From: DT-111 sp965263225
GTDB lineage: Bacteria; Bacteroidota; Bacteroidia; Chitinophagales; Saprospiraceae
Length of the DNA stretch: 64,000 nt
Assembly (NCBI GenBank): GCA_965263225.1
Contig: CBDHHG010000051.1
Location: 310,001-374,000 of the forward strand
Direction of reading: 5' to 3'
Part shown: piece after piece, positions 44,630 to 54,130 of the stretch
Layout: each line of letters starts with the position of its first letter
Numbering within the stretch: position 1 is the first letter of the stretch
Translations under genes and position numbers: made by a program
Notes under the pieces: model-generated
What the model saw: only the letters and a program-made list of their open reading frames with translations
Told to the model about the DNA's origin: nothing
Databases searched by the model: none

Positions 44630-45601
44630 ATGAAGTTTACGAAATTTCAATGGGTAGTGCTTTTATGTGCGTGGGCTACCGTACAAATGCAAGCTCAAGA
44701 ACTACCTACGTACGATCAAGGTATTCCAGGTACAGATGTGTCCTTCAAAATGACGCTCATCCCGGGAGGAACATTTTTAATGGGTAGTGTTAAAGATGCC
44801 CCAAATAGCGAGGAAGATGAAGGGCCTCAAGTTAAAGTGAAGATCGATTCCTTCTGGATGGGCGTACATGAACTTAGTTTTCAAGAATATTACATTTACC
44901 GAGAGAAGAACCTAGACAAGGCGCCGGAAGGTGGCGAATGGGATGCCGATGCAGTGACTCGCCCTAGTCCTCCGTATGAGGATCCTACTTTCGGGATGGG
45001 CAAAGAGGATTTTCCTGCGGGAAGTATGACTCAATATGCGGCATTATCTTATTGCAAATGGCTGACAGAAAAAACGGGCGTGTTTTATCGTCTCCCTACG
45101 GAAGCCGAATGGGAGTATGCCTGCAAAGTGGGGCAAAATGAAGGCCCTGTGACAGATGATTCAGCAGTAGTTGATGATTTGGGCTGGCACGATGGGAATA
45201 GTGATGAAAGCTATCAGAAGATTGGTCAAAAGAAACCTAATGCGTGGGGACTTTATGATATGTTAGGCAATGTCGGAGAATGGACATTGGATCAATATAG
45301 TAAGGACTACTACACGAAAATTAAGTCAGACGAGGAAACTGTTGATAATCCTTGGCTTCAGCCGACTCGCCTTCATCCTCGCACAGTCAAAGGGGGATCC
45401 TACTATGATGAGGCTAGTGAACTCCGTTGTTCAAACCGAATTAAATCTGATATGGATTGGAAACGGAGAGATCCACAATTGCCGAAGAGTTTCTGGTGGA
45501 ATACAGATTCTCCTTTCGTTGGGTTTAGGTTAGTTCGCCCCTACAAAAAGATGACGCAGGAGGAAATCGATGAATTCTGGAGTCTTACCTTAGATCAGTA
45601 A
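44630..45601 (+). CDS. SUMF1/FGE-sulfatase-type formylglycine-generating enzyme-like protein
   Basis: A 323-residue exported protein: signal peptide to about AQA/Q (residue 23), then a SUMF1 domain: IPGGTFLMGSVKDAPNSEEDEGP, VKIDSFWMGVHELSFQEYY, YCKWLTEKTGVFYRLPTEAEWEYAC, GLYDMLGNVGEWTLDQY, VKGGSYYDEASELRCSNR and FVGFRLVRP. The domain is shared by sulfatase activators, the gliding/T9SS protein GldK and many Bacteroidota proteins of unknown role, so enzymatic FGE activity should not be assumed. Its TAA is immediately followed by the apbE ATG, with zero spacing, so the two are co-translated. Confidence 0.85.
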   Translation: MKFTKFQWVVLLCAWATVQMQAQELPTYDQGIPGTDVSFKMTLIPGGTFLMGSVKDAPNSEEDEGPQVKVKIDSFWMGVHELSFQEYYIYREKNLDKAPEGGEWDADAVTRPSPPYEDPTFGMGKEDFPAGSMTQYAALSYCKWLTEKTGVFYRLPTEAEWEYACKVGQNEGPVTDDSAVVDDLGWHDGNSDESYQKIGQKKPNAWGLYDMLGNVGEWTLDQYSKDYYTKIKSDEETVDNPWLQPTRLHPRTVKGGSYYDEASELRCSNRIKSDMDWKRRDPQLPKSFWWNTDSPFVGFRLVRPYKKMTQEEIDEFWSLTLDQ

Positions 45602-46600
45602 ATGGATCAACTTCTCCTGAACTTGGGAGCAAAGCTGGGTTTCCATGAAGCTCTGCTCCCGAGAAACAACACCATTGTATTTCTCCTGATCTTGCTTCCA
45701 AGTACATGCTTTGCTCAGGGGCTTTCCAGATACACTTTTACCCATAATCAGATGGGTACGCAGTTTCGACTGATTTTGTATGCCGAATCGGAGACAAAGG
45801 CGAACCAACTGGCTCATCAAGCTTTTGCTAACTTGGATGAGCTCAACCAGCGGTTAAGCGATTACCTACCTGAAAGTGAATTAAACCTATTGTGCAAAAG
45901 GGCAGGAGAGAGGGCAAAAATTCCAGTGAGCCAGGATCTTTCTCAGGTCCTATGGATTTCAAAAGATATCGCCCGAAAGTCAGGTGGCGCATTTGATGTC
46001 AGTATTGGACCATTGAGCCATACCTGGAGAAAAGCTTTTCGACAGAGTGTTTTCCCCACAGAAATGGTTCTTGCTAAGGCGCAAGAAAAGGTAAATTACA
46101 AATGGATTAAAATTAATCGCAAAAAGGCTGCAGTTAAACTGCAAAAAGACGGAATGCAACTGGATTTGGGAGGGATAGCCAAGGGATATGCGGCAGATAA
46201 AATGGCTGATTTGCTGAAGGATGCAGGTTGTGCGCAATTCCTAATTGATGCTGGGGGAGATCTTCTCCTGGGCGCTCCACCACCAGAACGAAAAGGCTGG
46301 CGGGTAGCTACGGCTCAAATTGATGTTCCTCCTGAGATTCTAAGCCATTGCGCAGTAGCCACCTCTGGAGACACTTACCGATTCTTGGAACACGAGGGTA
46401 AAAGATATTCACACATTATCGATCCAAGAACTGGATATGGTCTGATTGATCAAAAGCAAGTCACCGTAATTGCCCCCAATGCCACCTTGGCTGATGCCCT
46501 GGCTTCTGCATTAAGCGTATTAGGAGAACAGGAAGGCATGAAGCTGCTAAGAAGGTATAAAGGCAGTTCGGCAAGCTTTCAAGAACCAGCTAGTAAGTAG
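45602..46600 (+). CDS. apbE: FAD:protein FMN transferase (ApbE)
   Basis: A 332-residue exported flavin transferase. A hydrophobic signal segment lies at residues 24-39 (VFLLILLPSTCFAQ). Family blocks: TFTHNQMGTQFRLILYA, LDLGGIAKGYAADKM (FAD-binding), LIDAGGDLLLG, ATSGDTYRFLEHEGKRYSHIIDPRTG (Mg/FAD site) and TLADALASALSVLG. It attaches FMN through a phosphoester to Thr in D-x-x-(S/T)-G-A-T motifs of exported redox proteins. The protein encoded at 19965-21050 in this window has such a motif and could be a substrate. Stop codons of this gene and the convergent TonB receptor abut exactly (46600/46601). Confidence 0.92.
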   Translation: MDQLLLNLGAKLGFHEALLPRNNTIVFLLILLPSTCFAQGLSRYTFTHNQMGTQFRLILYAESETKANQLAHQAFANLDELNQRLSDYLPESELNLLCKRAGERAKIPVSQDLSQVLWISKDIARKSGGAFDVSIGPLSHTWRKAFRQSVFPTEMVLAKAQEKVNYKWIKINRKKAAVKLQKDGMQLDLGGIAKGYAADKMADLLKDAGCAQFLIDAGGDLLLGAPPPERKGWRVATAQIDVPPEILSHCAVATSGDTYRFLEHEGKRYSHIIDPRTGYGLIDQKQVTVIAPNATLADALASALSVLGEQEGMKLLRRYKGSSASFQEPASK

Positions 46601-49060
46601 CTAAAAAGTGGCGCGAAACGATAACACCAAGTTTCGGCCTGGCGCAACCAGCCCAGAGCTGTAGGGCCGGTACCGGGCATCTAATATATTCTCCACCCCA
46701 GCACTGGCACTCAATTGTTCTGTGAAGGTAATAAGTGCCCTAAAGTTAAGGGTACTCCAGGCGGGGGAGAAAGGCCTGCCCAATTCATCTTCGGCATACA
46801 TGAAGGTCTTACTTCTTTCCTCTATGGGAAGTTGTTCGTAGTTTTTTTCAGCATTAAAATTCCAAGACAAATCCAGTTCCAGTTGCTCTACCTTGTACGT
46901 TAGATGAGATACCCCAAAGGTGGGTGGTGCATGCCGTGAAGGACTAGTGCTACCATCATCCAGTTCCTCTTCTCCTTCTTGAATGTTCAATTGTGTACTA
47001 AAGCCAAAACCTCCTGATAACTTCCACTCGATTCCAATTTGTAGACCAGCTACAATCGCCTGCGCAGCATTCTGTAGCGCCTGCACTTGACTCATTTCTC
47101 CCTGATACATAATACTACTTGCTCCATTTAAGGTATAGTTTCGGCGAACCAGGGCGTTGTCTAGTAAAGTGTAGTAGGCGGTTACATCAAACTTGAATTG
47201 ATCTCGAATACGCTTACCTAGATTAAATTCTGCACTATACACTTGCTCAGCCTTAAGACCGGGGTTTGGAACTACCACAGCACCTGGCTCGGAATCAAAG
47301 ACTTTCCCTATGTCATCAATATTGGGCGCTCGGAAACCGGTAGCTAAATTGGTACTAATGGTCCAGGTAGGGGTCGGGTGAATAACTAATCCAATACTTC
47401 CAGAGACCGCATCATTAGTCAACTGAGCTTCCGAGAAAGGCAGATCAAAAAAACGCGTATCAAAATCTGCATGGATTTGGTACTGATTGTAACGAAGACC
47501 TGCTTCAAAAAGCCATTTAGCGGAGAGACGCTGTTGGACTGTCAGATAAGCTGCATATGACCCCCAATTGGAATTAGGGTAGCGAGTCGCCCCGCTTTTT
47601 TTATCCAAGGTGCGAATATCTTCATCCGTACCAACGGATCGAACGTCATTGTAGACGGCTTCTATTCCATAGAGCAGTTGACCATCTGTTCCAAAGCGTT
47701 TCAAAAAATCTAAGTTAGCAGACCCTGCTTGAACCTCTTCTTCTCTGTGAAACCGAGTAGGTGCATCAAAGTCACGATTGATCCTACTTTCCCCAAATTT
47801 TTGATGGGCGAATCGCAAACTCATATCATCATAGATCCCTCCATTACTCTTTTGCTGTTGTATAGTGAGGTTATTCATCATCCAAAGTTGCGGGCCATAC
47901 CGCCATTCTGCACTTCTAGGCAATCCATCACGCAATCTGATATGACGGTCATACCGTGCATAATCTGACGTAGTAGAGTAATGAAAGGCATAGGTTAAAT
48001 CCCAGGTTTCACTGGGCTTAAACCTGAGTTTTTGCATCATGTTGATCTGGCTGTAGGCAGTAGGACGCTGTACCAAGGGATCATCATTAATAATGATAAT
48101 GTCGTTGGTATCTTGACGTTGAACATAGAAAGGGCGCAGGTAGGATTCAGGGCCCACAGTACCCATGCGCAGATCGTCGAAATCAAAATGAGAAAAACTA
48201 GCTACGAAAGCCCATTTTTCCCATCCAAGATTGACATCGAAATGAAAGGTCTGTTCCTGGTTGGCCGAAGAAAACCGACTTAGAGCATTACCTTCTACGT
48301 TGGGGCCATCAGCGTCACCAAGTTTGGCTTCCAAGGTCTGGAAACTCATGACTCCTCCAATGGCATCGCTACCGTAGATAACAGAGCCAGGACCAAAATA
48401 TATTTCACTGCGCTCAATGGCGAAAGGATCCAGAGAGATTACGTTTTGTAGGTTGCCGCTGCGGAAAATTGCTGTATTCATGCGTACCCCATCCACAGAA
48501 TATAGCAGGCGATTGGTCGAGAATCCTCGAATCATCGGAGATCCACCACCTAGCTGACTTTTCTGAATAAAAACTTCGCCAGAACTTCCCAATAAATCAG
48601 CGGTGGTTTGAGGATTTTGCATCATCACCTCCTTGGCAGTGATCAAACTTACCTTGGCAGGAACATTGCGCTCGGCATTGCGCCAACGGGTTGCCGATAC
48701 TACAATTTGATCTAAAAGATAATTATCTGGATCCAATAGGACCAGAAATTGCTGATCGGCTAGCTCCGCAAAACTGAAGCTTACTTCTTCATAGCCGATG
48801 GTACGTATAGTAATGTCTGTAGCAGCATGGAAATCAGTAAGATTGGCCTGACCATTTAGATCGGTCACAGTGAATGCATTTTTAGCCTGGCTACTGATGG
48901 TAGCCTGGACCAATGGAAGCCCAGTGTCCTTTCCCTTTACAGTGATTACTTGCCCACCTACAGAACTATGTAGACCCACAAAACAAAACAAGAGTAGATA
49001 TACTTTGCGGGTAAAAATAGCTATCAGGGGGAAAAGCCATTTTTCCTTCATCGTCGCCAA
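46601..49060 (-). CDS. TonB-dependent receptor, haem/haemoglobin type
   Basis: An 819-residue outer-membrane receptor. Signal peptide to about residue 36, a carboxypeptidase-regulatory-like beta-sandwich (about 37-115, ITVKGKDTGLPLVQATI), a plug domain (about 120-240) with GGGSPMIRGFSTNRLLYSVDGVRMNTAIFRSGNLQNV and FGPGSVIYGSDAIGGVM blocks typical of haem or haemoglobin receptors, and a C-terminal beta barrel ending in LVLSFRATF with the terminal aromatic. It would import haem, or a related ligand, using TonB. A Met three codons downstream could also be the start. It is convergent with apbE, and preceded on its strand by the broken tricorn gene. Confidence 0.9.
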   Translation of the reverse strand: MATMKEKWLFPLIAIFTRKVYLLLFCFVGLHSSVGGQVITVKGKDTGLPLVQATISSQAKNAFTVTDLNGQANLTDFHAATDITIRTIGYEEVSFSFAELADQQFLVLLDPDNYLLDQIVVSATRWRNAERNVPAKVSLITAKEVMMQNPQTTADLLGSSGEVFIQKSQLGGGSPMIRGFSTNRLLYSVDGVRMNTAIFRSGNLQNVISLDPFAIERSEIYFGPGSVIYGSDAIGGVMSFQTLEAKLGDADGPNVEGNALSRFSSANQEQTFHFDVNLGWEKWAFVASFSHFDFDDLRMGTVGPESYLRPFYVQRQDTNDIIIINDDPLVQRPTAYSQINMMQKLRFKPSETWDLTYAFHYSTTSDYARYDRHIRLRDGLPRSAEWRYGPQLWMMNNLTIQQQKSNGGIYDDMSLRFAHQKFGESRINRDFDAPTRFHREEEVQAGSANLDFLKRFGTDGQLLYGIEAVYNDVRSVGTDEDIRTLDKKSGATRYPNSNWGSYAAYLTVQQRLSAKWLFEAGLRYNQYQIHADFDTRFFDLPFSEAQLTNDAVSGSIGLVIHPTPTWTISTNLATGFRAPNIDDIGKVFDSEPGAVVVPNPGLKAEQVYSAEFNLGKRIRDQFKFDVTAYYTLLDNALVRRNYTLNGASSIMYQGEMSQVQALQNAAQAIVAGLQIGIEWKLSGGFGFSTQLNIQEGEEELDDGSTSPSRHAPPTFGVSHLTYKVEQLELDLSWNFNAEKNYEQLPIEERSKTFMYAEDELGRPFSPAWSTLNFRALITFTEQLSASAGVENILDARYRPYSSGLVAPGRNLVLSFRATF

Positions 49061-49206
49061 TTGGAGGAGAAGTCAGCTGTGGTAGATCCTTAACTTCTCT
49101 AATTTTAAAGCTTGCTACTTTTCATCTGAAGGGACGAGTCTCGGTGCAGATTTAGGCGGAGGACCTCTATAAGCCCTATTCCTCGTTGAACACTTAGATG
49201 CTTTTT

Positions 49207-49241
49207 GCGTATGATCCAATTCCCAGTATTGGATCATACGC
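49207..49241 (-). terminator. Perfect 14-bp hairpin between tricorn-like and TonB receptor genes
   Basis: Arms GCGTATGATCCAAT (49207-49220) and ATTGGATCATACGC (49228-49241) pair perfectly with a 7-base loop. It begins 45 bases beyond the stop of the minus-strand tricorn-like gene, the position of a terminator, but on that strand the stem is followed by AAAAAG rather than T residues. It may act as terminator, transcript stabiliser or regulator site for the TonB receptor 147 bases further on. Confidence 0.5.
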
Positions 49242-49285
49242 TATCTGCCACAAAAACCTCGCCACTTCAGCGCGAAAGTAAATAT

Positions 49286-52200
49286 TTATTTCTTTTTAGC
49301 AGGTTTTGGATAGGAGGGAGGAGTGATTTGGTCGCTAGGCGACTTGGGTAATCTGCTTAAGGCTTCCTCTACCGCCTTTTCTAGTTGCACATCTCTTCCT
49401 TCTGACCATGATTTTGCATCTTGATAAACTTCAATATCCGGCCAGACGCCTTCATTTTCCGCCACCCACTTGTCATTGATCGGATCAAAAACAGCATTAT
49501 CGGGAGCTGTTAATGCACTACCATCTACCATAGCATAGTGTACCGAAGACTTGACCAAGCCTCCCCAAGTACGTGCCCCGATTAGCGGCCCTGCCTGCTG
49601 CTGTCGGAAAACCCAGGGGAAGAAATCTCCCCCAGATCCTGCTAGCTCATTGATTAGGAGTACCTTGGGCCCTAGAATCCCTGCCGGTAAGCGCATTGGA
49701 GCACCATTGGGAACTTCATTGGTGATCGCTGCTCGTAATTTACGTGTCATTAGATCAACCATATAGTCATCCAACAAACCGCCGCCGTTGTATCTTTCAT
49801 CGATGACAGCACCTTCCTTGTCTTGTTGTGCAAAGAAGTATCGATTGAAGGAAACGTATCCAGGAAAGGAAGTATTTGGGACCCAGACATAGGCTAGTCG
49901 TCCCCCGATAGCTCCTCTACTTTACGTCGATTATCTTCGACCCAGGCGCGCTGTCGTAAGGCATTTTCACTCCGAATAGGTTCAACCGTTTCCTTCCAAG
50001 CTCCCTCCATAGAAGGAGTGGAGTTGATATGTAGAATAATTTGCCGGCCCGCTATGCCGTCTAAGAATTCATAAGGATTGTCATTAGCCGTTAAGGGAAC
50101 GCCTTCTATACCAACTAGATAGTGCCCTTCCTCTACCTTCATCTTGGGGCGATCCAAGGGGGCTCTTAGCCTCGGATTCCAACTCTCCGTCGTATAGATG
50201 CGCTTAATGCGCCATCTTCCGTTCTCGGCTGCTAAGTCTGCCCCTAGAAGGCCAACCCTTGACGTATCAACGGCAGGTAAATCTCCACCAAACACAAAAC
50301 TGTGTCCAACTGATAATTCCCCGTTTACTTGATCCAAAATGTAGCGAAGATCATCTCTATGCCGCACGAAGGGAATTAAGGGAGCATATCTTTCCTTTAC
50401 TTTATTCCAATCTCTTCCGTGCATATTGGGGTCGTAAAAGAAATCTCTTTCGTAGCGCCAGGCCTCATTGAAAATCTGTTCCCATTCAGCCAATCGATCC
50501 AACTTCATGCGGAGTCTGGGGCGAATTCGGGTACCACCTTTGCCCGGTGGTTTGGCTGTGTCTACAATCTTGAGTCCACCTCCAGCACGAACAATCATCT
50601 TTTTTCCATCGGCACTGGTAGCTAGATTTCTGACCCCTCCGACAAAGGTGCTGAGCTTTGCACTTTTCAAATCAAATTTCTTCAGCGTGATTCCTGGTGT
50701 GTTTTCTACTCGCTCACCAATGAAGACAGATCCTTTTGGCCCCATTACTGTAAATCGGTAATTATTGACTGGAATTGGTAATGCCAAAGTTCTTCTACCG
50801 AGATTATTCCAATCAATTTTTACCGTATCAACTCCCTCTCCCGGTTTCTTTTTCGGAGCAGCCTTCTTCGGTTCTTCTTTCTTTTCTTGGGAAGCATCAT
50901 CTTTTTTCTCTTCCTTCTTGTCTTTCTTCACGGGTTCCTCATCACTTTTAGGAGCGAAAGGACTATCATCACTTTCCCGAAGAACAATAACATAAGCCCC
51001 ATATTCTGGAGAAGACGCCATGGCACTAGTATTAGCCCAGCCTGAGCCAAGCGCTACATCAGTGCTTGCTAAAAAGTATAAGTGTTTGCCACCACGGTCC
51101 CAACTTGGAGCAAAAGCGTCAGCTAATGGATCGGTCATGACCTTTGTCTCATTGGAATCCACCGACCATACCATTACTCTTCGAAAGTTGTTACTGGCCG
51201 TCTTGGCATAGGTAAGCCATTTGGAATCCGGGGACCACTGTGGGCTAAGAGAGCCCCGTTCGATATTAATTCCTCCCACATCTACCGTTCTAAGGTTGCC
51301 GTTCTCCACCTCTAAAACCCGGATTCGCACATCATCATCTACAAAACTAATGTATTTACCGTCGGGCGACCAACTGGGGTTCCATACCATCTTGGATTCC
51401 CCCAAATCGACTGATCTAGTATCTCCTAAACCATCCTGGGAAGTTAACATCAAGGCGTATTTTCCGCTTTGATCTGAAAACCATGCTACCTGATCACCTT
51501 TGGGAGACCAGATCGGGGAGCGATCTGCTGCTCCGGAGCTTTTGGTCAAATTGCGGGCAGCACCATCCTTCGCAGGAATGGTAAAGATTTCACCACGAGC
51601 TTCCATTAGGGCTCTTTTCCCGGTAGGAGAGAGGGAGAGAGAACGAATACGTCCCGTTACATCTTCCCAACGGGTGGTAGCCCACGGGTAATCGCCCACC
51701 ACCGAAATGTTGAGTTGTTGGCTCTTTCCTTGTCCAGGACGTAAGGTGTGTAAGTACCCATCTCGTTCAAAGGCAAGTACTCCGTCTTTTCCAGCGAGGG
51801 ATTTTATATCAGAGCCCTTAAAACGAGTGACCTGCTTCAGGTCTTTTGTCTGGGTATCATAAGACCAGATATTACTCACCCAGTCTCTATCACTAAGGAA
51901 GTAAATCTTGTCCCCCATCCATACTGGTTGGATATCGGTGGTACGCTTGTCATTTGGAATTTTTACCTCCGAAAGATCCTCCAGATTTAAAATAATTAAA
52001 GGTGTATTTTGTCCCCCACGATAGGCTCGCCATTCCACATCCCAACGTCTCATGCGATCGATAGCGATATGGCCTCCATCTGCTTTGTAGCTTCCATCAT
52101 TTGCCCAAGGTGCTGGCAACATTTCAGAAGGGCCACCTTCCGGACTAACCTTCCATAAGCGATTGAAATTTCCAGGGGCACTTTCCCTGCGACTCGCATA

Positions 52201-52593
52201 AATGATGTGTTTCCCATCAGGTGTCCATCCACGAACGGATGCTGCGGCAGGGTAGTAGCTTAGCCGTTTGGGCATTCCTCCAGAAGCAGAAACGACGTAT
52301 ACAGAAGTGCTTCCGGAGCGGTTTGAACTAAAGGCTATCCATTTTCCATCAGGGGAAAAGGCAGGATTTGATTCTACAGCAGCGGTACTGGTCAGTCGGG
52401 TAGCGGTGCCTCCCGTAATGTCGCTAATCCAAATATCGCTAGCGTAGGTGAAAGCAATCTTATTTTCACTAATAGTAGGTTGTCGAAGTAATCTGGTACC
52501 TTGTGAAGATCCAATGAGAGGCAGGCACAATAAGGCCAAGCAGAGGCCCACCAAAGCATTGGGCACTCTGAAACAAGTCAGGGCTTGAGTCAT
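49286..52593 (-). pseudogene. Tricorn-like S41 protease, split by a one-base frameshift
   Basis: A large exported serine protease of the tricorn/S41 family, reading in two pieces. Piece one (49894-52593, 899 residues) has a signal peptide, TolB/PD40-type beta-propeller repeats (NPAFSPDGKWIAFSS, PIWSPKGDQVAWFS, NPSWSPDGKYISFVD), a Lys/Glu-rich linker near 560-600 and a helical/PDZ-like region, ending RRKVEELSGDD-stop. The other frame continues at once with RLAYVWVPNTSFPGYV, and piece two (to 49286) holds the S41 core: DERYNGGGLLDDY and LINELAGSGGDFF, where Ser is the likely nucleophile. Restoring one C in the C run at 49902-49906 (G run on the coding strand) joins them into about 1102 residues. 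A sequencing or assembly error in a homopolymer is as likely as a true mutation; if real, the product lacks its active site. Confidence 0.88.
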
Positions 52594-52801
52594 AGGTTAA
52601 TGAGTGTATTCAAAGTAGTCGGACATTATTAGACAACCCTCCATTTGGGATGAGTTTTGGACTCAATCGAGGCGAAAGACGTAGACGATGTCTCTGCATC
52701 GACAAGGCTTTTCAACGCTGAGTGAGTGCACAAATAGTCCAAAGGGATAGGTTTGTTTAATATTGACCGACTACTTAAGTTAAATAATATGTGAACAGGT
52801 T

Positions 52802-53761
52802 CTAATCATTCTCGAAAGCTGCGGCTACAGCAGCCTGCATTTTGGCCAAACCGGTCTTGGCCACCTCTTCCGCCGGCTGTGTCCAGTAATCTCGATTAAA
52901 CAACTCCAGGGAAAGGACCGTACTGCCTTCCTTTTTGTGTAAATCTTGTAAGATCTGATTCATGGGAGCCACACCGTCGCCAGGATAAACTCGATCTTTA
53001 TCCGCTATTTCTTCTCTCGATGGTTCTCCCGGATAATCGTTGATATGGAAGATTTCCATTTTATTACCTTTGATCAATTTCAGCCCGTCAAAATCGGAGC
53101 CTCCCTTATGAAGATGATAAGCATCCAGTAAAAGGCGTGTATCCGGATGACCACAGGCAGCAGCAACATACAAGACTTGACTCAAACGATTGAGGTTTTC
53201 TGAGAATCCCCATACTTCTAACTGCGGAATCACTTCCATACTTACCCCCAACTCAACTAGTGCTCGAAAACGTTCGGCAGCCTTGTCGAGATCCAAGCCA
53301 GGATACTTGGTTGCCCCTGCTGGCGGAGCAGCGATTCGATGACAGCCAATTTGGGCTAGCATATCCATTTCTCGCTTAGCCTGTTCCAGTGCTCGGGTTC
53401 TGGTATCATTATCATCTACAATCCACTGGGCAAAACCAATAGCATCTTCCACTTTAATTCCAAGATCATCAATGCGCTGCCGCAAATCCTTGAGCTTTCC
53501 GCCTCCCTCTTGGTGCTGTTGCAACATATTGATCCAAATTTCGATACCGTCATATCCTGTTTTGGCGGCTAGCTCTATCTGTTCCACCAAAGTAAGATTG
53601 TGGCCCATTATAGTGCTCGTATTTAAGCAAAAGGTGAAGCTATGCTGCTTGGGAGGTAATGTTATTGGCGTAGTATTCGCGATCTTTGGAAGAAATACAG
53701 CGCTTGTGGCGGCCGCTGTGGTACTCAGCATCTTCCTTCTACTTAATGGTCGGTTCTTCAT
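52802..53761 (-). CDS. Sugar phosphate isomerase/epimerase family protein, Tat-exported
   Basis: A 319-residue TIM-barrel protein of the xylose-isomerase-like (AP_endonuc_2) family. I start at ATG 53761, where a twin-arginine signal follows (RRKMLSTTAAATSAVFLP); an ATG 63 bases upstream adds a non-signal segment. Barrel marks: YDGIEIWINML, IAPPAG-type strand, IPQLEVWGFSENLN, LLLDAYHLHKGGSDFD and FHINDYPGE, with Glu, Asp and His residues placed like the metal ligands of the family. It would isomerise or epimerise a sugar or keto-sugar outside the cytoplasm. A second such gene lies at 60840-61832, around the DUF1080 and cytochrome genes. Confidence 0.85.
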   Translation of the reverse strand: MKNRPLSRRKMLSTTAAATSAVFLPKIANTTPITLPPKQHSFTFCLNTSTIMGHNLTLVEQIELAAKTGYDGIEIWINMLQQHQEGGGKLKDLRQRIDDLGIKVEDAIGFAQWIVDDNDTRTRALEQAKREMDMLAQIGCHRIAAPPAGATKYPGLDLDKAAERFRALVELGVSMEVIPQLEVWGFSENLNRLSQVLYVAAACGHPDTRLLLDAYHLHKGGSDFDGLKLIKGNKMEIFHINDYPGEPSREEIADKDRVYPGDGVAPMNQILQDLHKKEGSTVLSLELFNRDYWTQPAEEVAKTGLAKMQAAVAAAFEND

Positions 53762-54130
53762 TTTGTTGGTTGTTCCTGAAATCCAATCCTGCCAGATTTG
53801 CCTCAGGATTCGAGAAAATTTCAATTTTTCCGCCTAAATATAAGTAGAAGCCTTATCAAAAGGTGTGTTTTATTCAGGAAATCCAAACTCGTTAGAGAGG
53901 AGAATAGGATACCACCATCTAGATCAGACTGTCGCGATTAGCCAACTAGCTATGCAGAAAACCTATTTCCTCTACCCTCGAACCCACTTGATCGATTTCT
54001 TGTTTCCATTAGTCTCTAAATGCGTAGCTTTGCGCTCGCGCTACAGGAGCAAATAACCACTGGCATATAATTTGCTTTAATTTTTGTGAAATGGCGAAGT
54101 GATATCTAATAATTTGAAAGCACCCGACTT
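53762..54130. other. Divergent intergenic region (369 bp)
   Basis: No gene seen. It separates the minus-strand isomerase from the plus-strand receptor, so both promoters should lie here. Near the receptor there is TTTG at 54083-54086 and TAATAATTTG at 54107-54116, an imperfect promoter-like pair. A 63-codon plus-strand frame near 53865 has no protein-like features. Confidence 0.45.

Noticed and set aside
44630..45601. Calling the SUMF1-type protein GldK or a true sulfatase activator
   Set aside because: Neighbouring gld genes and any sulfatase are absent, and the domain is shared by many proteins of unknown role.
53865..54056. Plus-strand frame of 63 codons in the divergent region
   Set aside because: No protein-like features and no promoter or ribosome site.
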